Assembly: GCA_964427415.1 (NCBI GenBank)
Contig: CAYRUH010000011.1
Location: 1 to 64,000, forward strand
Length of the DNA: 64,000 nucleotides
Reading direction: 5' to 3'
Source of the DNA: Lentisalinibacter sp964427415
GTDB lineage: Bacteria; Pseudomonadota; Gammaproteobacteria; Steroidobacterales; Woeseiaceae
Part shown: positions 22,968-32,419 of the stretch, in pieces
Layout: each line of letters starts with the position of its first letter
Position numbering within the stretch: the stretch's first letter is position 1
Made by a program: the position numbers and the translations under genes
The notes under the pieces: model-generated
Told to the model about the DNA's origin: nothing
Databases searched by the model: none
What the model saw: only the letters and a program-made list of their open reading frames with translations

Positions 22968-25228
22968 AAGCGGAAATTCAGAACGACGGTCTGACTCGGC
23001 GGGCCTTTATTGCGGGTTCCGTCAGCTCCGGGCTGGTCATGGCCCTGGGCACGGTACTGCCGGGTTGCAGTCGCGAGCAAGCGGTGAGTGAGATGGTCTC
23101 GAAAGGCGGTTCGGTCTCGTTCGCGCCGACGGTATGGTTCAGTGTGGACGGCGAAGGCCGTATTGGCGTGAACATCGCGAAAGCGGAGATGGGTCAGCAC
23201 GTGGGAACGGCGCTCGCCCGGGTGGTGGCCGACGAACTCGGCGCCGACTGGGACGCCGTGTCGATCAACCACGTCGATAGCGATCCTAAATGGGGCTATA
23301 TGGTGACCGGCGGATCCTGGTCGGTGCACACGAGTTTCGCGATGCTATCTCGTGCCGGTGCAGCAGGGCGCACGGTCCTGACTGATGCCGCGGCGGCCCT
23401 CATGGACGTCGATCCGTCGATCTGCAGCGTGGCCGGGAGCCGGGTGACGGCCGGCGAGCAAAGCATGAGTTTTGCCGAAATCATACGCAGCGGCGATGTC
23501 AGCCGCAGCTTCAGCGACGAGGAACTGGAGACGCTGCCGATCAAGCCCGCCGCTGAGCGGCGTCTGATAGGCGAGCCGGTGCGGGCACTCGATATCCCGG
23601 AGAAGTCCACCGGTGAGGCAATCTATGGCCTCGACGTCGAGCTCGATGGCATGGTGTACGCGCTGCCGCTGATCCCGCCCACCCGCTACGGCAGCCGCAT
23701 CACCGCTATCGACGATAGCGCAGCCCGCCAGATCGACGGCTACCGGCAGACGCTCGAGATCAGCGATCCGAGCGACACGATCCAGGGCTGGGCGCTGGTC
23801 ATTGCCGATACTTTCCCCGCCGCAATAAAGGCCGCCGACGCGGTAGCCATGGAATGGGAGGCGGGGTCGACTGCCGGAGTGAGCGAAGATGCCCTGTTCG
23901 CTGAGGGTGGGAAGCTCACCGAGGCGAGGGATACCGGCGTCCTCGTGGTCGACGATGGTGACACCGCGGCGGCCCGGGAGGCCGCGGCACAGGTGCTGAC
24001 CTCCACGTATCGCACTGGCACCGTACTGCACTTTACGCTCGAGCCGGCCAATGCGCTGGTCGAGTTCGCTGACGGCAAGTGTCATATCCATTCCGGTAAT
24101 CAGTGGCAGTCGCTGATCCTGCCAGTGTTGGCAGAGGCGCTGAGGATGCCGGAGACGGATATCATCATCCACCAGTATTACCTCGGCGGCGGTTTCGGCC
24201 GCCGGCTGTTCGGCGACCAGATGATTCCGGCGGCGCTTGCCGCGCGGGAGCTGGGACGACCCGTGAAATTGATTTTTCGCCGGGAAGAAGACAGCCGCTT
24301 TGATTGCGTGCGTTCTGCCTCTGTCAGCCGCTTCGATGCCTCTTTCGGAGCTGACGGCGAACTGACCGGAGTCGAACACGCGGCCGCTGCCGGCTGGCCG
24401 ACGCTGGCCATGGCGCCGGGCTTCCTGGCCGACGGCGTCGACGGCCAGGGCAAGTTCGACACCTTCTCGATCAGCGGCGCCGACCACTGGTACACGCTGC
24501 CAGCGCATCGGGTGCGGGCCGTCAACAACGAGCTTGCGCAGCGGACTTTCCTGCCCGGCTGGCTACGAGCGGTGGGGCCTGGCTGGATTGGCTGGGGTGT
24601 CGAATGTTTCATGGATGAACTGGCTGAGAAACTGGGTGAAGATCCGGTGGACTTCCGGCTCAGGCTGCTCGATGCCGCTGGCAAGAATGCCGGTACCGAA
24701 CCCAATTCGGTGGGCGGCGCGGCACGGCTGGCAGCAGTGCTGCGCGATGTTTGTGAGCGATCCGGATGGGGGCGGAAACTGCCCCGGAACGAGGCGCTGG
24801 GAGTCGCGGTGTCCCACGGTCAGGAACGTAACATGCCGACCTGGACGGCCTGCGTCGCCCACGTAGGGGTCGACCCGGACAGTCGCGAGATCAAGGTCAG
24901 GAAAATCTGGCAGACCCTTGACTGCGGGACGGTGGTGCATCCAGATGGCGCCATGGCTCAGGCGGAGGGCGCCACACTATGGGGTCTCAGTCTCGCACTG
25001 CACGAGGGCACGACTATCGCGGACGGGCAGGTAACCGCCCATAATCTCGACGCCTACACGCCGTTACGCATGGGTGACGTGCCCGATCTCGATATCCGTT
25101 TTCTTCCCAGCACCGAGTTTCCGAGCGGCCTGGGCGAACCGCCGCTGATTGCGGTCGCTCCCGCAATCGGCAACGCGGTGTACCGGGCCAGCGGGGTGCG
25201 CACGCGGGATCTGCCGATACGGCTCTGA
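22964..25228 (+). CDS. Molybdopterin-binding large subunit of a molybdenum hydroxylase (IorB-like)
   Basis: The 754-residue catalytic subunit of the xanthine dehydrogenase/aldehyde oxidase superfamily has a twin-arginine signal at its N-terminus (LTRRAFIAGSVSSGLVMALGTVLPGC), so it is periplasmic. Cofactor and substrate regions include STGEAIYGLDVEL, the YYLGGGFGRRLFGDQM motif of the IorB branch, QRTFLPGWLRAVGPGWIGWGVECFMDELAEKLGEDPVDFRL, and the C-terminal GEPPLIAVAPAIGNAVYRASGVR. The last includes the glutamate expected to act as catalytic base. It hydroxylates an N-heterocycle or oxidises an aldehyde; the substrate is unknown. Confidence 0.9.
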   Translation: MKAEIQNDGLTRRAFIAGSVSSGLVMALGTVLPGCSREQAVSEMVSKGGSVSFAPTVWFSVDGEGRIGVNIAKAEMGQHVGTALARVVADELGADWDAVSINHVDSDPKWGYMVTGGSWSVHTSFAMLSRAGAAGRTVLTDAAAALMDVDPSICSVAGSRVTAGEQSMSFAEIIRSGDVSRSFSDEELETLPIKPAAERRLIGEPVRALDIPEKSTGEAIYGLDVELDGMVYALPLIPPTRYGSRITAIDDSAARQIDGYRQTLEISDPSDTIQGWALVIADTFPAAIKAADAVAMEWEAGSTAGVSEDALFAEGGKLTEARDTGVLVVDDGDTAAAREAAAQVLTSTYRTGTVLHFTLEPANALVEFADGKCHIHSGNQWQSLILPVLAEALRMPETDIIIHQYYLGGGFGRRLFGDQMIPAALAARELGRPVKLIFRREEDSRFDCVRSASVSRFDASFGADGELTGVEHAAAAGWPTLAMAPGFLADGVDGQGKFDTFSISGADHWYTLPAHRVRAVNNELAQRTFLPGWLRAVGPGWIGWGVECFMDELAEKLGEDPVDFRLRLLDAAGKNAGTEPNSVGGAARLAAVLRDVCERSGWGRKLPRNEALGVAVSHGQERNMPTWTACVAHVGVDPDSREIKVRKIWQTLDCGTVVHPDGAMAQAEGATLWGLSLALHEGTTIADGQVTAHNLDAYTPLRMGDVPDLDIRFLPSTEFPSGLGEPPLIAVAPAIGNAVYRASGVRTRDLPIRL

Positions 25229-25327
25229 CTGAACACCGCGCTCGACTGTTTTTGACGCGGAACGAGGCTCGGTTCGCGCTCAGCGCCGAGTAGATCCGAA
25301 CCGCCTGATGCGGTCGGTTGTCTCCGG

Positions 25328-26701
25328 TCACACGTTCAACAGCAGGTGCTCGCGCTCCCACGGGCTGATCTCGCGGTGGAACTGCCGCATCTCGGCGCGT
25401 TTGACCGCGTCGAAGACCATGCAGAACTGCTCGCCTAGCACCTCGTGGATCTCGGTGGCCGCCTCGAACCGGGTCAGCGCCTCGTCGAGGGTGGTTGGGA
25501 TCGGCCAGGCGTCCTCTTCGGGCTCGCCGGGTTCGGGCGAGCCGGGCTCGGTGGCGTGCTTCATGCCCAGGTAGCCGCAGGCGAGACCGACGGCGATGGC
25601 CAGGTACGGGTTCGCGTCGACACCGACCACGCGATTCTCCAGACGGCGATTGGCGGGGCTCGAGTTCGGCACGCGCAGGCCTGTGGCCCGGTTGTCGAAG
25701 CCCCAGGCAAAGTTGGTGGGTGCGCTGGATTCCTCGTCGTGGAATCGCCGGTAACTGTTCACGTAAGGCGCCATCAGCGGCATGGCCTGGGGCAGATAGT
25801 GCTGGCTGCCGCCGATGAAGTGCCTGAACATGTCGCTCTCGCTGCCGTCGGTCCGGCTGAACAGGTTATGACCCTTCGCGGCGTCCACGATGCTCTGGTG
25901 CACGTGCATCGCGGAGCCCGGTTCGTCGCGCATGGGTTTGGCCATGAACGTGGCGAACATGTCGTGATCGAGGGCGGCTTCGCGGATGATGCGCTTGAAG
26001 TAGAACACCTGGTCGGCGAGCAGCAGGGGCTCGCCATGGGTCAGGTTGATCTCCACCTGGCCGGCGCCGTCTTCCTGGATCACGGTGTCGATCGCCAGCC
26101 CCGCGTCCTCCGCGAAGCGGTAGATGGTGTCGATGACCGGGCCGTAGTCATCCACCGCCGACATGGAATAGGACTGCCGGCTGGTGCGGCGGCGGCCGGT
26201 GCGCCCGAGCGGCGCCTCGATGGGCTCATTCGGATCCGTGTTGGGTTTGATCAGGTAGAACTCGAGTTCCGGCGCTACCACCGGCGCCCAGCCGCGGTCG
26301 GCGTAGCGCTGCACCACGTTCTTCAGTACCTGTCGCGGCGCGATGGCTACCGGAACGCCGTCGCGGGTGTGCAGGTCGTGGATGATCTGCAGCGTCGGTT
26401 CCTTCGCCCACGGCACAGCCCGCGCCGTCGACATGTCGGGCCGCAGCATCAGATCGCTTTCCGCCCACTGGTTGTCGATGTCCATCTGGACGTCCAGCCC
26501 CGAGATGGTCTGGTAGAAGATCGAGACCGGCAGGTAGGTGACGTAGTCGGGGCTGAATTTCTTGGCAGGCATGGCCTTGCCCCGCGACATGCCGGCGAGG
26601 TCCGGCACGATGCACTCCACTTCGTCGATGTCTCTGCCGCTGCGGTAGGCCGTGAACGCGTCGGGTAGCGCGTCCCGCCAGTCATCTTGTCGTTGCATCA
26701 T
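25328..26701 (-). CDS. Glutamine-synthetase-family ligase (GlnA-like, PuuA type)
   Basis: This ATP-dependent glutamate-amine ligase has about 457 residues. The N-terminal beta-grasp part contains VECIVPDLAGMSRGKAMPAKKF. The catalytic domain has the ELEFYLIKP, GAGQVEINL, GSAMHVHQSI and NSYRRF...NRATGLRVP signatures for metal, ATP and glutamate binding. The branch lacks the adenylylation loop of true GlnA and usually makes gamma-glutamyl-polyamines or similar amides (PuuA/GlnA3/4-like). I chose the ATG at 26701 because the upstream frame (GTG at 26764) is Pro/Asp-rich and unconserved. It is divergent from the aldo/keto reductase gene. Confidence 0.87.
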   Translation of the reverse strand: MMQRQDDWRDALPDAFTAYRSGRDIDEVECIVPDLAGMSRGKAMPAKKFSPDYVTYLPVSIFYQTISGLDVQMDIDNQWAESDLMLRPDMSTARAVPWAKEPTLQIIHDLHTRDGVPVAIAPRQVLKNVVQRYADRGWAPVVAPELEFYLIKPNTDPNEPIEAPLGRTGRRRTSRQSYSMSAVDDYGPVIDTIYRFAEDAGLAIDTVIQEDGAGQVEINLTHGEPLLLADQVFYFKRIIREAALDHDMFATFMAKPMRDEPGSAMHVHQSIVDAAKGHNLFSRTDGSESDMFRHFIGGSQHYLPQAMPLMAPYVNSYRRFHDEESSAPTNFAWGFDNRATGLRVPNSSPANRRLENRVVGVDANPYLAIAVGLACGYLGMKHATEPGSPEPGEPEEDAWPIPTTLDEALTRFEAATEIHEVLGEQFCMVFDAVKRAEMRQFHREISPWEREHLLLNV

Positions 26702-26859
26702 GGTCGGTGTCCGGCGCGGGTCAGGGCCTGGCTGCCGATCCGGATCGGCAGGTGGGTTCGTCACGCTGGCTCATGTCGGAGCCCCTGATGTGAGCTTCTG
26801 GTAAGGTCCCAGCCTACATGAACCGGCCGGCCGGTATCGGACAAATCGAAGGAAGCAAA

Positions 26860-27858
26860 ATGTCGATAATTCACAGACGGCTCGGCAGGCACGGCGTGCT
26901 CGTCAGCAACCTCTGCCTGGGCACGATGAACTTCGGCTGGCATACCTCCGAGGAGGACAGCTGCCGCATCATGGACCGGGCGCTGGAACTCGGCATCAAC
27001 TTTTTCGATACGGCGGATGTCTACGGCTGGGCCATAGAGCACGGCCACACCGAGGAGATCATCGGTCGCTGGCTCGCTCAGGGCGGCGGCCGCAGGGATG
27101 CGATCGTGCTGGCTACCAAGGTCTACAACCCGGTGGACCGCAAGTCCAACCTGCCGGAAGTGAACAGCGACGGCTCCAGCCTCAGCGCCTACAAGATCCG
27201 CAAGCATTGCGAGGGCAGCCTCGCGCGCCTGCAGACGGAGCACATCGACCTGTATCAGATGCACCATATCGATCGCGCCTGCCCGTGGGACGAGATCTGG
27301 AAGAGTTTCGATGCGCTCGCTGGTCAGGGGAAGGTGGTCTACGTCGGCTCCAGTAATTTCGCGGGCTGGGATATCGCCACCGCCTGTCAGGAGGCGTCGA
27401 GACGCGGTTTCATGGGGCTGGTGAGCGAGCAGAGCACCTACCACCTCGACAACCGCATGGTGGAGCTGGAGGTGGTCCCGGCCTGCCGCCACTACGGCCT
27501 GGGGCTGATACCGTGGAGCCCCCTCGGCGGCGGGCTGCTCGGCGGCGCGCTGGAGAAGCACGACGCCGGCCGGCGCACGGACGAGGAGTTTGCGAAGTAC
27601 ATCGAGAAGAAGCGCGGCCAGCTCGAGCAGTACGAGGGGCTCTGCCGCGACATCGGCCATCCGCCGGGCGAGGTGGCCATCGCCTGGCTGCTGCACAACC
27701 CGGTCGTGACCGCGCCCATCATCGGTCCGCGGACCATGGAGCAGCTGGAGAGCGCGGTGCGTGCGGCTTCGATCGAGCTGGATCAGGACACGCTGGATCG
27801 GCTGGACGGGATATTCCCCGGCCCGGGCGGCGAGGCGCCCGTGGCCTACGCCTGGTGA
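26860..27858 (+). CDS. Aldo/keto reductase (YghZ/Kvbeta-like)
   Basis: This NADPH-dependent (alpha/beta)8 reductase of aldehydes or ketones has 332 residues. The start at 26860 has GAAGGAAG 8 bases upstream. Catalytic residues are visible: Asp and Tyr in FFDTADVYGWAIE, Lys in IVLATKVYN, His in LYQMHHID, and the NADP-binding C-terminus (VTAPIIGPRTMEQLESAVRAASIELD). WSPLGGGLLGG is typical of the YghZ/IolS-like group. The physiological substrate is unknown. It is convergent with the TsaC/Sua5 gene, with 9 bases between stops. Confidence 0.9.
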   Translation: MSIIHRRLGRHGVLVSNLCLGTMNFGWHTSEEDSCRIMDRALELGINFFDTADVYGWAIEHGHTEEIIGRWLAQGGGRRDAIVLATKVYNPVDRKSNLPEVNSDGSSLSAYKIRKHCEGSLARLQTEHIDLYQMHHIDRACPWDEIWKSFDALAGQGKVVYVGSSNFAGWDIATACQEASRRGFMGLVSEQSTYHLDNRMVELEVVPACRHYGLGLIPWSPLGGGLLGGALEKHDAGRRTDEEFAKYIEKKRGQLEQYEGLCRDIGHPPGEVAIAWLLHNPVVTAPIIGPRTMEQLESAVRAASIELDQDTLDRLDGIFPGPGGEAPVAYAW

Positions 27859-27867
27859 GTCCGGCCG

Positions 27868-28818
27868 TCAGGCTCGCGGCGCCGCCGCTCTCCGCAGCCG
27901 GTCGTTGATCGCCTCGCCGAGACCTTCTCCGGTTATCGGCATCACCGCGATGGTGTCCGCGCCCGTGGCATCGAGTTCCCGCAGCATGTGGTAGAGGTTG
28001 GCCGCCGCCTCCACGGTATCCCCCGTCGGAGAGAGATTGGGGGTGGCCGGAGGTGCCTCCGGGCCGAAGCCGAGCAGCACCTCGCCGGTACGCGCTTCGG
28101 TTGCCTGCAGGCGGACGGCGGCCCCGGGCGCGTAGTGAGAGGCCAGCTGGCCGGGCGCGGTGACCATCTCCCGTTCCGGCTCGGCGAGGGGGCCCACGAT
28201 CGCCGCGATGCGTTTCCTGTCAATCGCTCCCGGTCGCAGCAGCCGCGGCGGTTCGCCCGGCAGCAGTGAGACAATGGTGGACTCGATGCCGGTCCTGCAG
28301 GGCCCGCCGTCCAGCACCAGCGCAACCGCGTGGCCGAGTTCGCGGGTGACGTCCCCGGCCCGGGTGGGGCTCAGCCTGCCGGACGGATTGGCCGAAGGAG
28401 CGGATACCGGCCCCCCGAAAGCCTCGAGCAGCGCCTGGGCCACGGGGTGGGCGGGCACCCGCAGGGCGATGGTGCCGAGGCCGGCGCGCGCGAGATCGCA
28501 GGTGCGCCCTGTCGCCGCCGCCGGCACCACCAGTGTCAGCGGACCGGGCCAGAACGCTTCGGCCAGCGTGAGTGCGCGCTCGTCCAGTGTGCCTTCCCGG
28601 ACGGCGACCTCCGCGCAGGCGACATGAGAGATCAGCGGGTTGAAGCGGGGCCGGCCCTTGGCGGCGAAGATGCGGGCTACGGCTGCAGGGTTGGTCGCGT
28701 CGCCAGCCAGTCCGTACACAGTCTCGGTGGGCATGCCGACCAGGCCGCCGTCCCGAAGTACCTGCGCCGCCCGGCGCACGGCGACGGGGCTACGGAGGAC
28801 GGGGACTGACTGGCTCAT
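27868..28818 (-). CDS. L-threonylcarbamoyladenylate synthase, Sua5 type
   Basis: This enzyme makes threonylcarbamoyl-AMP from threonine, bicarbonate and ATP for the universal t6A37 tRNA modification. The 316-residue protein has the YrdC/TsaC domain (about 8-205) with MPTETVYGLAGDATN, IFAAKGRPRFNPL, and APSANPSGRLSPT. It also has the C-terminal Sua5 domain (about 215-315) that includes the LASHYAPGAAVRL linker motif. So it is the longer Sua5 form rather than the short TsaC found in enterics. The ATG at 28818 (MSQSVPVLRSP) is preferred over an upstream extension. Confidence 0.92.
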   Translation of the reverse strand: MSQSVPVLRSPVAVRRAAQVLRDGGLVGMPTETVYGLAGDATNPAAVARIFAAKGRPRFNPLISHVACAEVAVREGTLDERALTLAEAFWPGPLTLVVPAAATGRTCDLARAGLGTIALRVPAHPVAQALLEAFGGPVSAPSANPSGRLSPTRAGDVTRELGHAVALVLDGGPCRTGIESTIVSLLPGEPPRLLRPGAIDRKRIAAIVGPLAEPEREMVTAPGQLASHYAPGAAVRLQATEARTGEVLLGFGPEAPPATPNLSPTGDTVEAAANLYHMLRELDATGADTIAVMPITGEGLGEAINDRLRRAAAPRA

Positions 28819-28861
28819 CGGCAGTGAACTATGCGCTTGCGTACAGTGCAATGGCGGGATT

Positions 28862-29467
28862 CTAGCCTGCGGACATCTCCTGCTGCGCGCTCAGCGTGAC
28901 CTCGAACTCCACCACCACCTCGTTGCGCACGAATTCGGGATCCGCGAACTCGCCGGTGCCGACGTCGAAGCGCTGCCGGTCGATGCGGGTGCCGCCGGTC
29001 ATCGTGAAGCGGCCCCGGGCGATGATCGCCTCACCTTCGGGGGTGAGTTCGTAGCGTATCGCCTGGGGCGCGGTGATACCTTTCAGCGAGAGCTCGCCGT
29101 CGGCGACGTACCCTTCGCCGTTACGGCGCACACCGGTGCTTTCCCAGACCGCCGTCGGGTACCGCTTCACGGCGAAGAACTCCGTGCCCTTCAGGGTCTC
29201 GTCCCGGTCCCGGTTGTCGCTGTCGGCAGACATGAGCCCGACCGTCACGCGGATTTCGTGCTCCTCCGGTGCCTCGCCAGCCAGGCAGTAGCTCACCGCG
29301 AACTCACCGAAGCGGCCGGTAAAGCCGGTGTCTTCAACGGCGCCCGCGAAGGTGAGCTCGCCGGAAGACGCGTCGCCGAGGTAGCAACGTTGCTCGGCCG
29401 GAGCGGGCGCAGCCAGCAGGAGCGAAGCCGCGAGACCGGATGCCGTAAGCCTTATCCTCGTCATCAT
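28862..29467 (-). CDS. YceI-family periplasmic protein
   Basis: The 201-residue protein has a signal peptide (MTRIRLTASGLAASLLLAAPAPA). A YceI lipocalin-like beta-barrel follows, with conserved patterns SGELTFAGAVEDTGFTGRFGEF, LKGTEFFAVKRYPTAVWEST, GELSLKGITAP and GRFTMTGGTRIDRQRFDVGTGEF. YceI proteins bind isoprenoid-type lipids such as polyprenols or ubiquinone in the periplasm. The gene lies downstream of a cytochrome b561 gene on the same strand, a very common pairing. The pair is induced at high pH or by stress in E. coli (YceJ-YceI). Adjacent ATGs at 29467 and 29464 can both serve as start. Confidence 0.9.
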   Translation of the reverse strand: MMTRIRLTASGLAASLLLAAPAPAEQRCYLGDASSGELTFAGAVEDTGFTGRFGEFAVSYCLAGEAPEEHEIRVTVGLMSADSDNRDRDETLKGTEFFAVKRYPTAVWESTGVRRNGEGYVADGELSLKGITAPQAIRYELTPEGEAIIARGRFTMTGGTRIDRQRFDVGTGEFADPEFVRNEVVVEFEVTLSAQQEMSAG

Positions 29468-29656
29468 GGCCACATACTCACCCGTTTCCGCGTTCGGACG
29501 CAAAGATTTCCGCCGCGTGACGGCAGCATCCGGCAGTCGCTACCCGAATGACTGGCGCACGAATCCGGCTGGCGCTGCTGGCGGACGAAGATCGACTCGA
29601 CTGGGATGACCCGATAATCAACCACCTGCTCTACTTGGTGGCGGGCGATCGCCGTG

Positions 29657-30211
29657 CTACTTCCGGAACGGCAGCATCCGCGTCAGTACGTCGTCGCGCA
29701 GCAGGAAGTGGTGGCGCAGCGCGGCGGCGGCGTGCACCGCCACCACCACCAGCAGCGCCTGGCCGAGGAACTCGTGCGCATCCTCGAATACATCCTCCAG
29801 ACCCTCGTCGCTGGGCACCAGGTCCGGGATGTCGACGAGGCCGAAGAACTCCGCGCCGTATCCGGCCGCAGAGGTGTAGGCCCAACCGCTCAGCGGGATC
29901 GCGAAGATGAGCGTGTACAGGGTCCAGTGCGAGACCGCGGCCGCAAACCGTTCCCAGCCGGGCATGGCCGGCGGAGTGGACGGCTGCCGGCTCACCAGCC
30001 GCCAGGCGAGCCGCAGGACCGCGAGCGCCAGTATGGTCATACCGATCGACTTGTGCTGATTCACCAGGGCGAACTCGAGGCGCATGGAGTCGGCCTCGTC
30101 GATGCGCCAGGCCCACACGAACTGCAGCAGAATGGCCGCCACCACCAGCCAGTGGAGTAACTGGGCGACCAGGCCGTAGGCCTTGTCAGTGTTGCGCAGC
30201 GGGACGGACAT
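29657..30211 (-). CDS. Cytochrome b561 (YceJ/CybB type)
   Basis: This 184-residue inner-membrane dihaem b-type cytochrome takes part in ubiquinol/superoxide electron transfer. Four transmembrane segments are visible (about 16-34, 53-70, 90-110, 142-165). Haem-ligand histidines are in LLHWLVVAA, NQHKSIGM, VSHWTLYTLIF, and the final HAAAALRHHF. The start MSVPLRNTDKAYG is typical. It precedes the yceI-like gene, from which it is separated by about 190 bases; they may still form one unit. Confidence 0.9.
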   Translation of the reverse strand: MSVPLRNTDKAYGLVAQLLHWLVVAAILLQFVWAWRIDEADSMRLEFALVNQHKSIGMTILALAVLRLAWRLVSRQPSTPPAMPGWERFAAAVSHWTLYTLIFAIPLSGWAYTSAAGYGAEFFGLVDIPDLVPSDEGLEDVFEDAHEFLGQALLVVVAVHAAAALRHHFLLRDDVLTRMLPFRK

Positions 30212-30346
30212 GTCAGGGACCGACTTTACCGCACGGCGCCGCCGACCGGTAAGCCGGCGCGCCGGCCCCGGGCCTGTCTCTCGTCTTTGCGCCGGCCCCC
30301 GGGATTGCTAATCTGGCACGACTGTCCCGCCGGAGAGCAAACGCCT

Positions 30347-31228
30347 ATGTCGGAAAACGGTACCTACACGCCGCCTCGGATCTGGACCTGGGACCAGGAG
30401 AGCGGCGGCCGCTTCGCGAAGATCAACCGGCCGGTGGCCGGCCCCACCCACGAGCAGGAGCTGCCGGTCGGGGAGCACCCGTTGCAGCTCTACTCGCTGG
30501 CGACGCCGAACGGCGTGAAGGTCACCGTGATGCTGGAGGAACTGCTGGCGGCCGGTCATGCCGGCGCCGAGTACGACGCCTGGCTGATCCGTATCGACGA
30601 GGGCCAGCAGTTCGGCAGCGGCTTCGTCGCGGTGAATCCCAACTCCAAGATTCCGGCGCTGCTGGATCGCAGCGCTTCGCCACCCGTGCGCATCTTCGAG
30701 TCCGGCGCCATCCTGCTCTACCTGGCCGAGAAGTTCGGCGCCTTCCTGCCGACGGAGTCGCCAGAGCGGGCCGAATGCCTGAGCTGGCTGTTCTGGCAGA
30801 TGGGTAGCGCGCCTTTCCTGGGCGGCGGTTTCGGGCATTTCTATGCCTATGCGCCTGAGAAATACGAATACCCCATCAACCGTTACACGATGGAGGTGAA
30901 GCGCCAGCTGGACGTGCTGGACCGCCGGCTTGCGGACAACCGCTATCTCTGCGGCGACGACTACACCATCGCCGACATGGCGGTCTGGCCGTGGTACGGC
31001 GCGCTGGCGGCCGGCAAGTTGTACGAGGCGGGCGAGTTCCTGGACGTGCAGTCGTATGAGCACGTTCAGCGCTGGACGCGGGAGATCTACGCCCGCGAGC
31101 CGGTACAGCGCGGCCGCATGGTCAACCGTGCCTGGGGCGACCCGGCCAGCCAGCTGCACGAGCGGCACAGCGCGGAGGACTTCGAGACCCGCACCCAGGC
31201 CAAGATTGGCGGCCCGGCGGATGAGTAA
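30347..31228 (+). CDS. yghU: YghU-type glutathione S-transferase/disulfide reductase
   Basis: The 293-residue GST-fold protein closely matches YghU, a glutathione-dependent disulfide-bond oxidoreductase. It has the N-terminal PPRIWTWDQESGGRFAKINRPVAGPTHE extension, the thioredoxin domain with YSLATPNGVKVTVMLEEL (Thr-Pro-Asn active-site motif instead of Cys), GQQFGSGFVAVNPNSKIPAL, and ESGAILLYLAEKFG. The alpha-helical GST-C domain contains GGGFGHFYAYAPEKYEYPINRYTMEVKRQLDVLD. The ATG at 30347 opens this conserved N-terminus. It probably works in thiol or peroxide homeostasis. Confidence 0.93.
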   Translation: MSENGTYTPPRIWTWDQESGGRFAKINRPVAGPTHEQELPVGEHPLQLYSLATPNGVKVTVMLEELLAAGHAGAEYDAWLIRIDEGQQFGSGFVAVNPNSKIPALLDRSASPPVRIFESGAILLYLAEKFGAFLPTESPERAECLSWLFWQMGSAPFLGGGFGHFYAYAPEKYEYPINRYTMEVKRQLDVLDRRLADNRYLCGDDYTIADMAVWPWYGALAAGKLYEAGEFLDVQSYEHVQRWTREIYAREPVQRGRMVNRAWGDPASQLHERHSAEDFETRTQAKIGGPADE

Positions 31229-31339
31229 GGCGTCGACGCCGGCGGGCCAGCGCCAGCAGGCAGGCGGCGCCGTTATGCGAGGCGCTTAGACCCGGCACCC
31301 AGGGCGAGTCAGCGTTGCGGTCCCGCGCCATCGATCCCC

Positions 31340-32314
31340 TCAACCGGCCGCGTCGCGCGTCCTGCGCAGACGCTCCCGCCAGAAATCCGCGTTACGGATG
31401 CCGAGCTGCTCGGGGTCGAAGGTATAGCGCTCGACCCCGACCCGGCGCTGGCGTTCGTAATCCCACAGGGCCGTCATGGCCGGATGGGCGCGGAAGAACA
31501 GGATCAGGATGGCGACGATGTTCAGCCATGCCATGAGCCCCACGCCGATCTCGCCGAGTCCCCAGGCGAGGCCCGCGGTGCGCACCGCGCCGTAGAACAC
31601 AGAGGCCATCAGGACCAGTTTCAGGATGATGGGCTCGTAGGGGATGCGGAAGAAGCGGCGCAGGTATGCGACGTTGGTCTCCGCGATGTAGTAGTAGGCC
31701 AGCAGCGTCGTGAAGGCGAAGAAGAACAGCGCAACGGCGACGAAAGGCTTGCCGAGGCCGGTGGTGAGTTCGGCGCCGTTGCCGAAGGCCAGTTCCACGG
31801 CATTGCTGATGGCGTTCGACTGCACGCCGGGCAGCAGCAGGCCGGTGGCGATGATGGTGGTGACGGCGAATACCCAGGCATAGGCCTTCAGGCCCATCGC
31901 CTTCTCGATGTAGAAGGCCGGGCCGCCGCGGTACTCGCCCTCGTCGGCTTCCCTGTAGATCTGGCCGAGGGCCGACTCGATGTAGGCGGTTGCAGAACCG
32001 AGGAAGGCGACCACCCACATCCACAGCACGGCGCCGGGGCCGCCGAAGCCGATCGCGGCCGCCACGCCGGCGATATTGCCGGTGCCGACCCGCCCGGACA
32101 GCGAGACGGTAAGGGCCTGGAAGGACGAGATGCCACGCCTGGACTCTCCGCAGGCGAACAGCAGCCGGATCATCTCGCTGAACAGCCGGACCTGCACGAA
32201 ACGGGTCAGCACCGAGAACAACAGGCCGGCGCCGAGGCACAGGTAGACCAGGGGCGCGCTCCAGACGAATCCGTTGATCGCATCGACGATCCGCTGCACG
32301 CCGGGCTCCGGCAT
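31340..32314 (-). pseudogene. AGCS sodium:alanine symporter with central in-frame deletion
   Basis: The protein has clear AGCS N-terminal parts (SLSGRVGTGNIAGVAAAIGFGGPGAVLWMW, GEYRGGPAFYIEKAMG, LLLPGVQSNAISNAVELAFG) and C-terminal parts (GKPFVAVALFFFAFTTLLAYYYIAETNVAYL). The family's central 150-160 residues are absent. These include the 'GGIKRI' helix, the 'RG-x-SNEAG' motif and several transmembrane helices. Family members are about 450-500 residues; this is 324. The reading frame is unbroken, so a product can be made. Loss of core helices makes transport activity unlikely. I call it a probable pseudogene; an assembly artefact is possible. Confidence 0.65.
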
Positions 32315-32383
32315 TCTGCGAGTGAAGGCGGGATTCTATCCTGCCCGGACACCGGCTTGCGCGACGGGCAGGCCCCGCAGGTA

Positions 32384-32419
32384 TTGACAAACTTCTAATA
32401 TGTCGATTATTCTCGACAT
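32384..32419 (+). promoter_or_regulatory. arsR promoter with overlapping ArsR-type operator
   Basis: TTGACA at 32384-32389 is followed after 17 bases by TTATTC (32407-32412). The perfect inverted repeat ATGTCGA-N6-TCGACAT (32400-32406 / 32413-32419) straddles the -10 and ends at the GTG start at 32420. ArsR bound there would block RNA polymerase. The start site would lie at or next to the GTG, so the mRNA may be leaderless. Confidence 0.75.
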
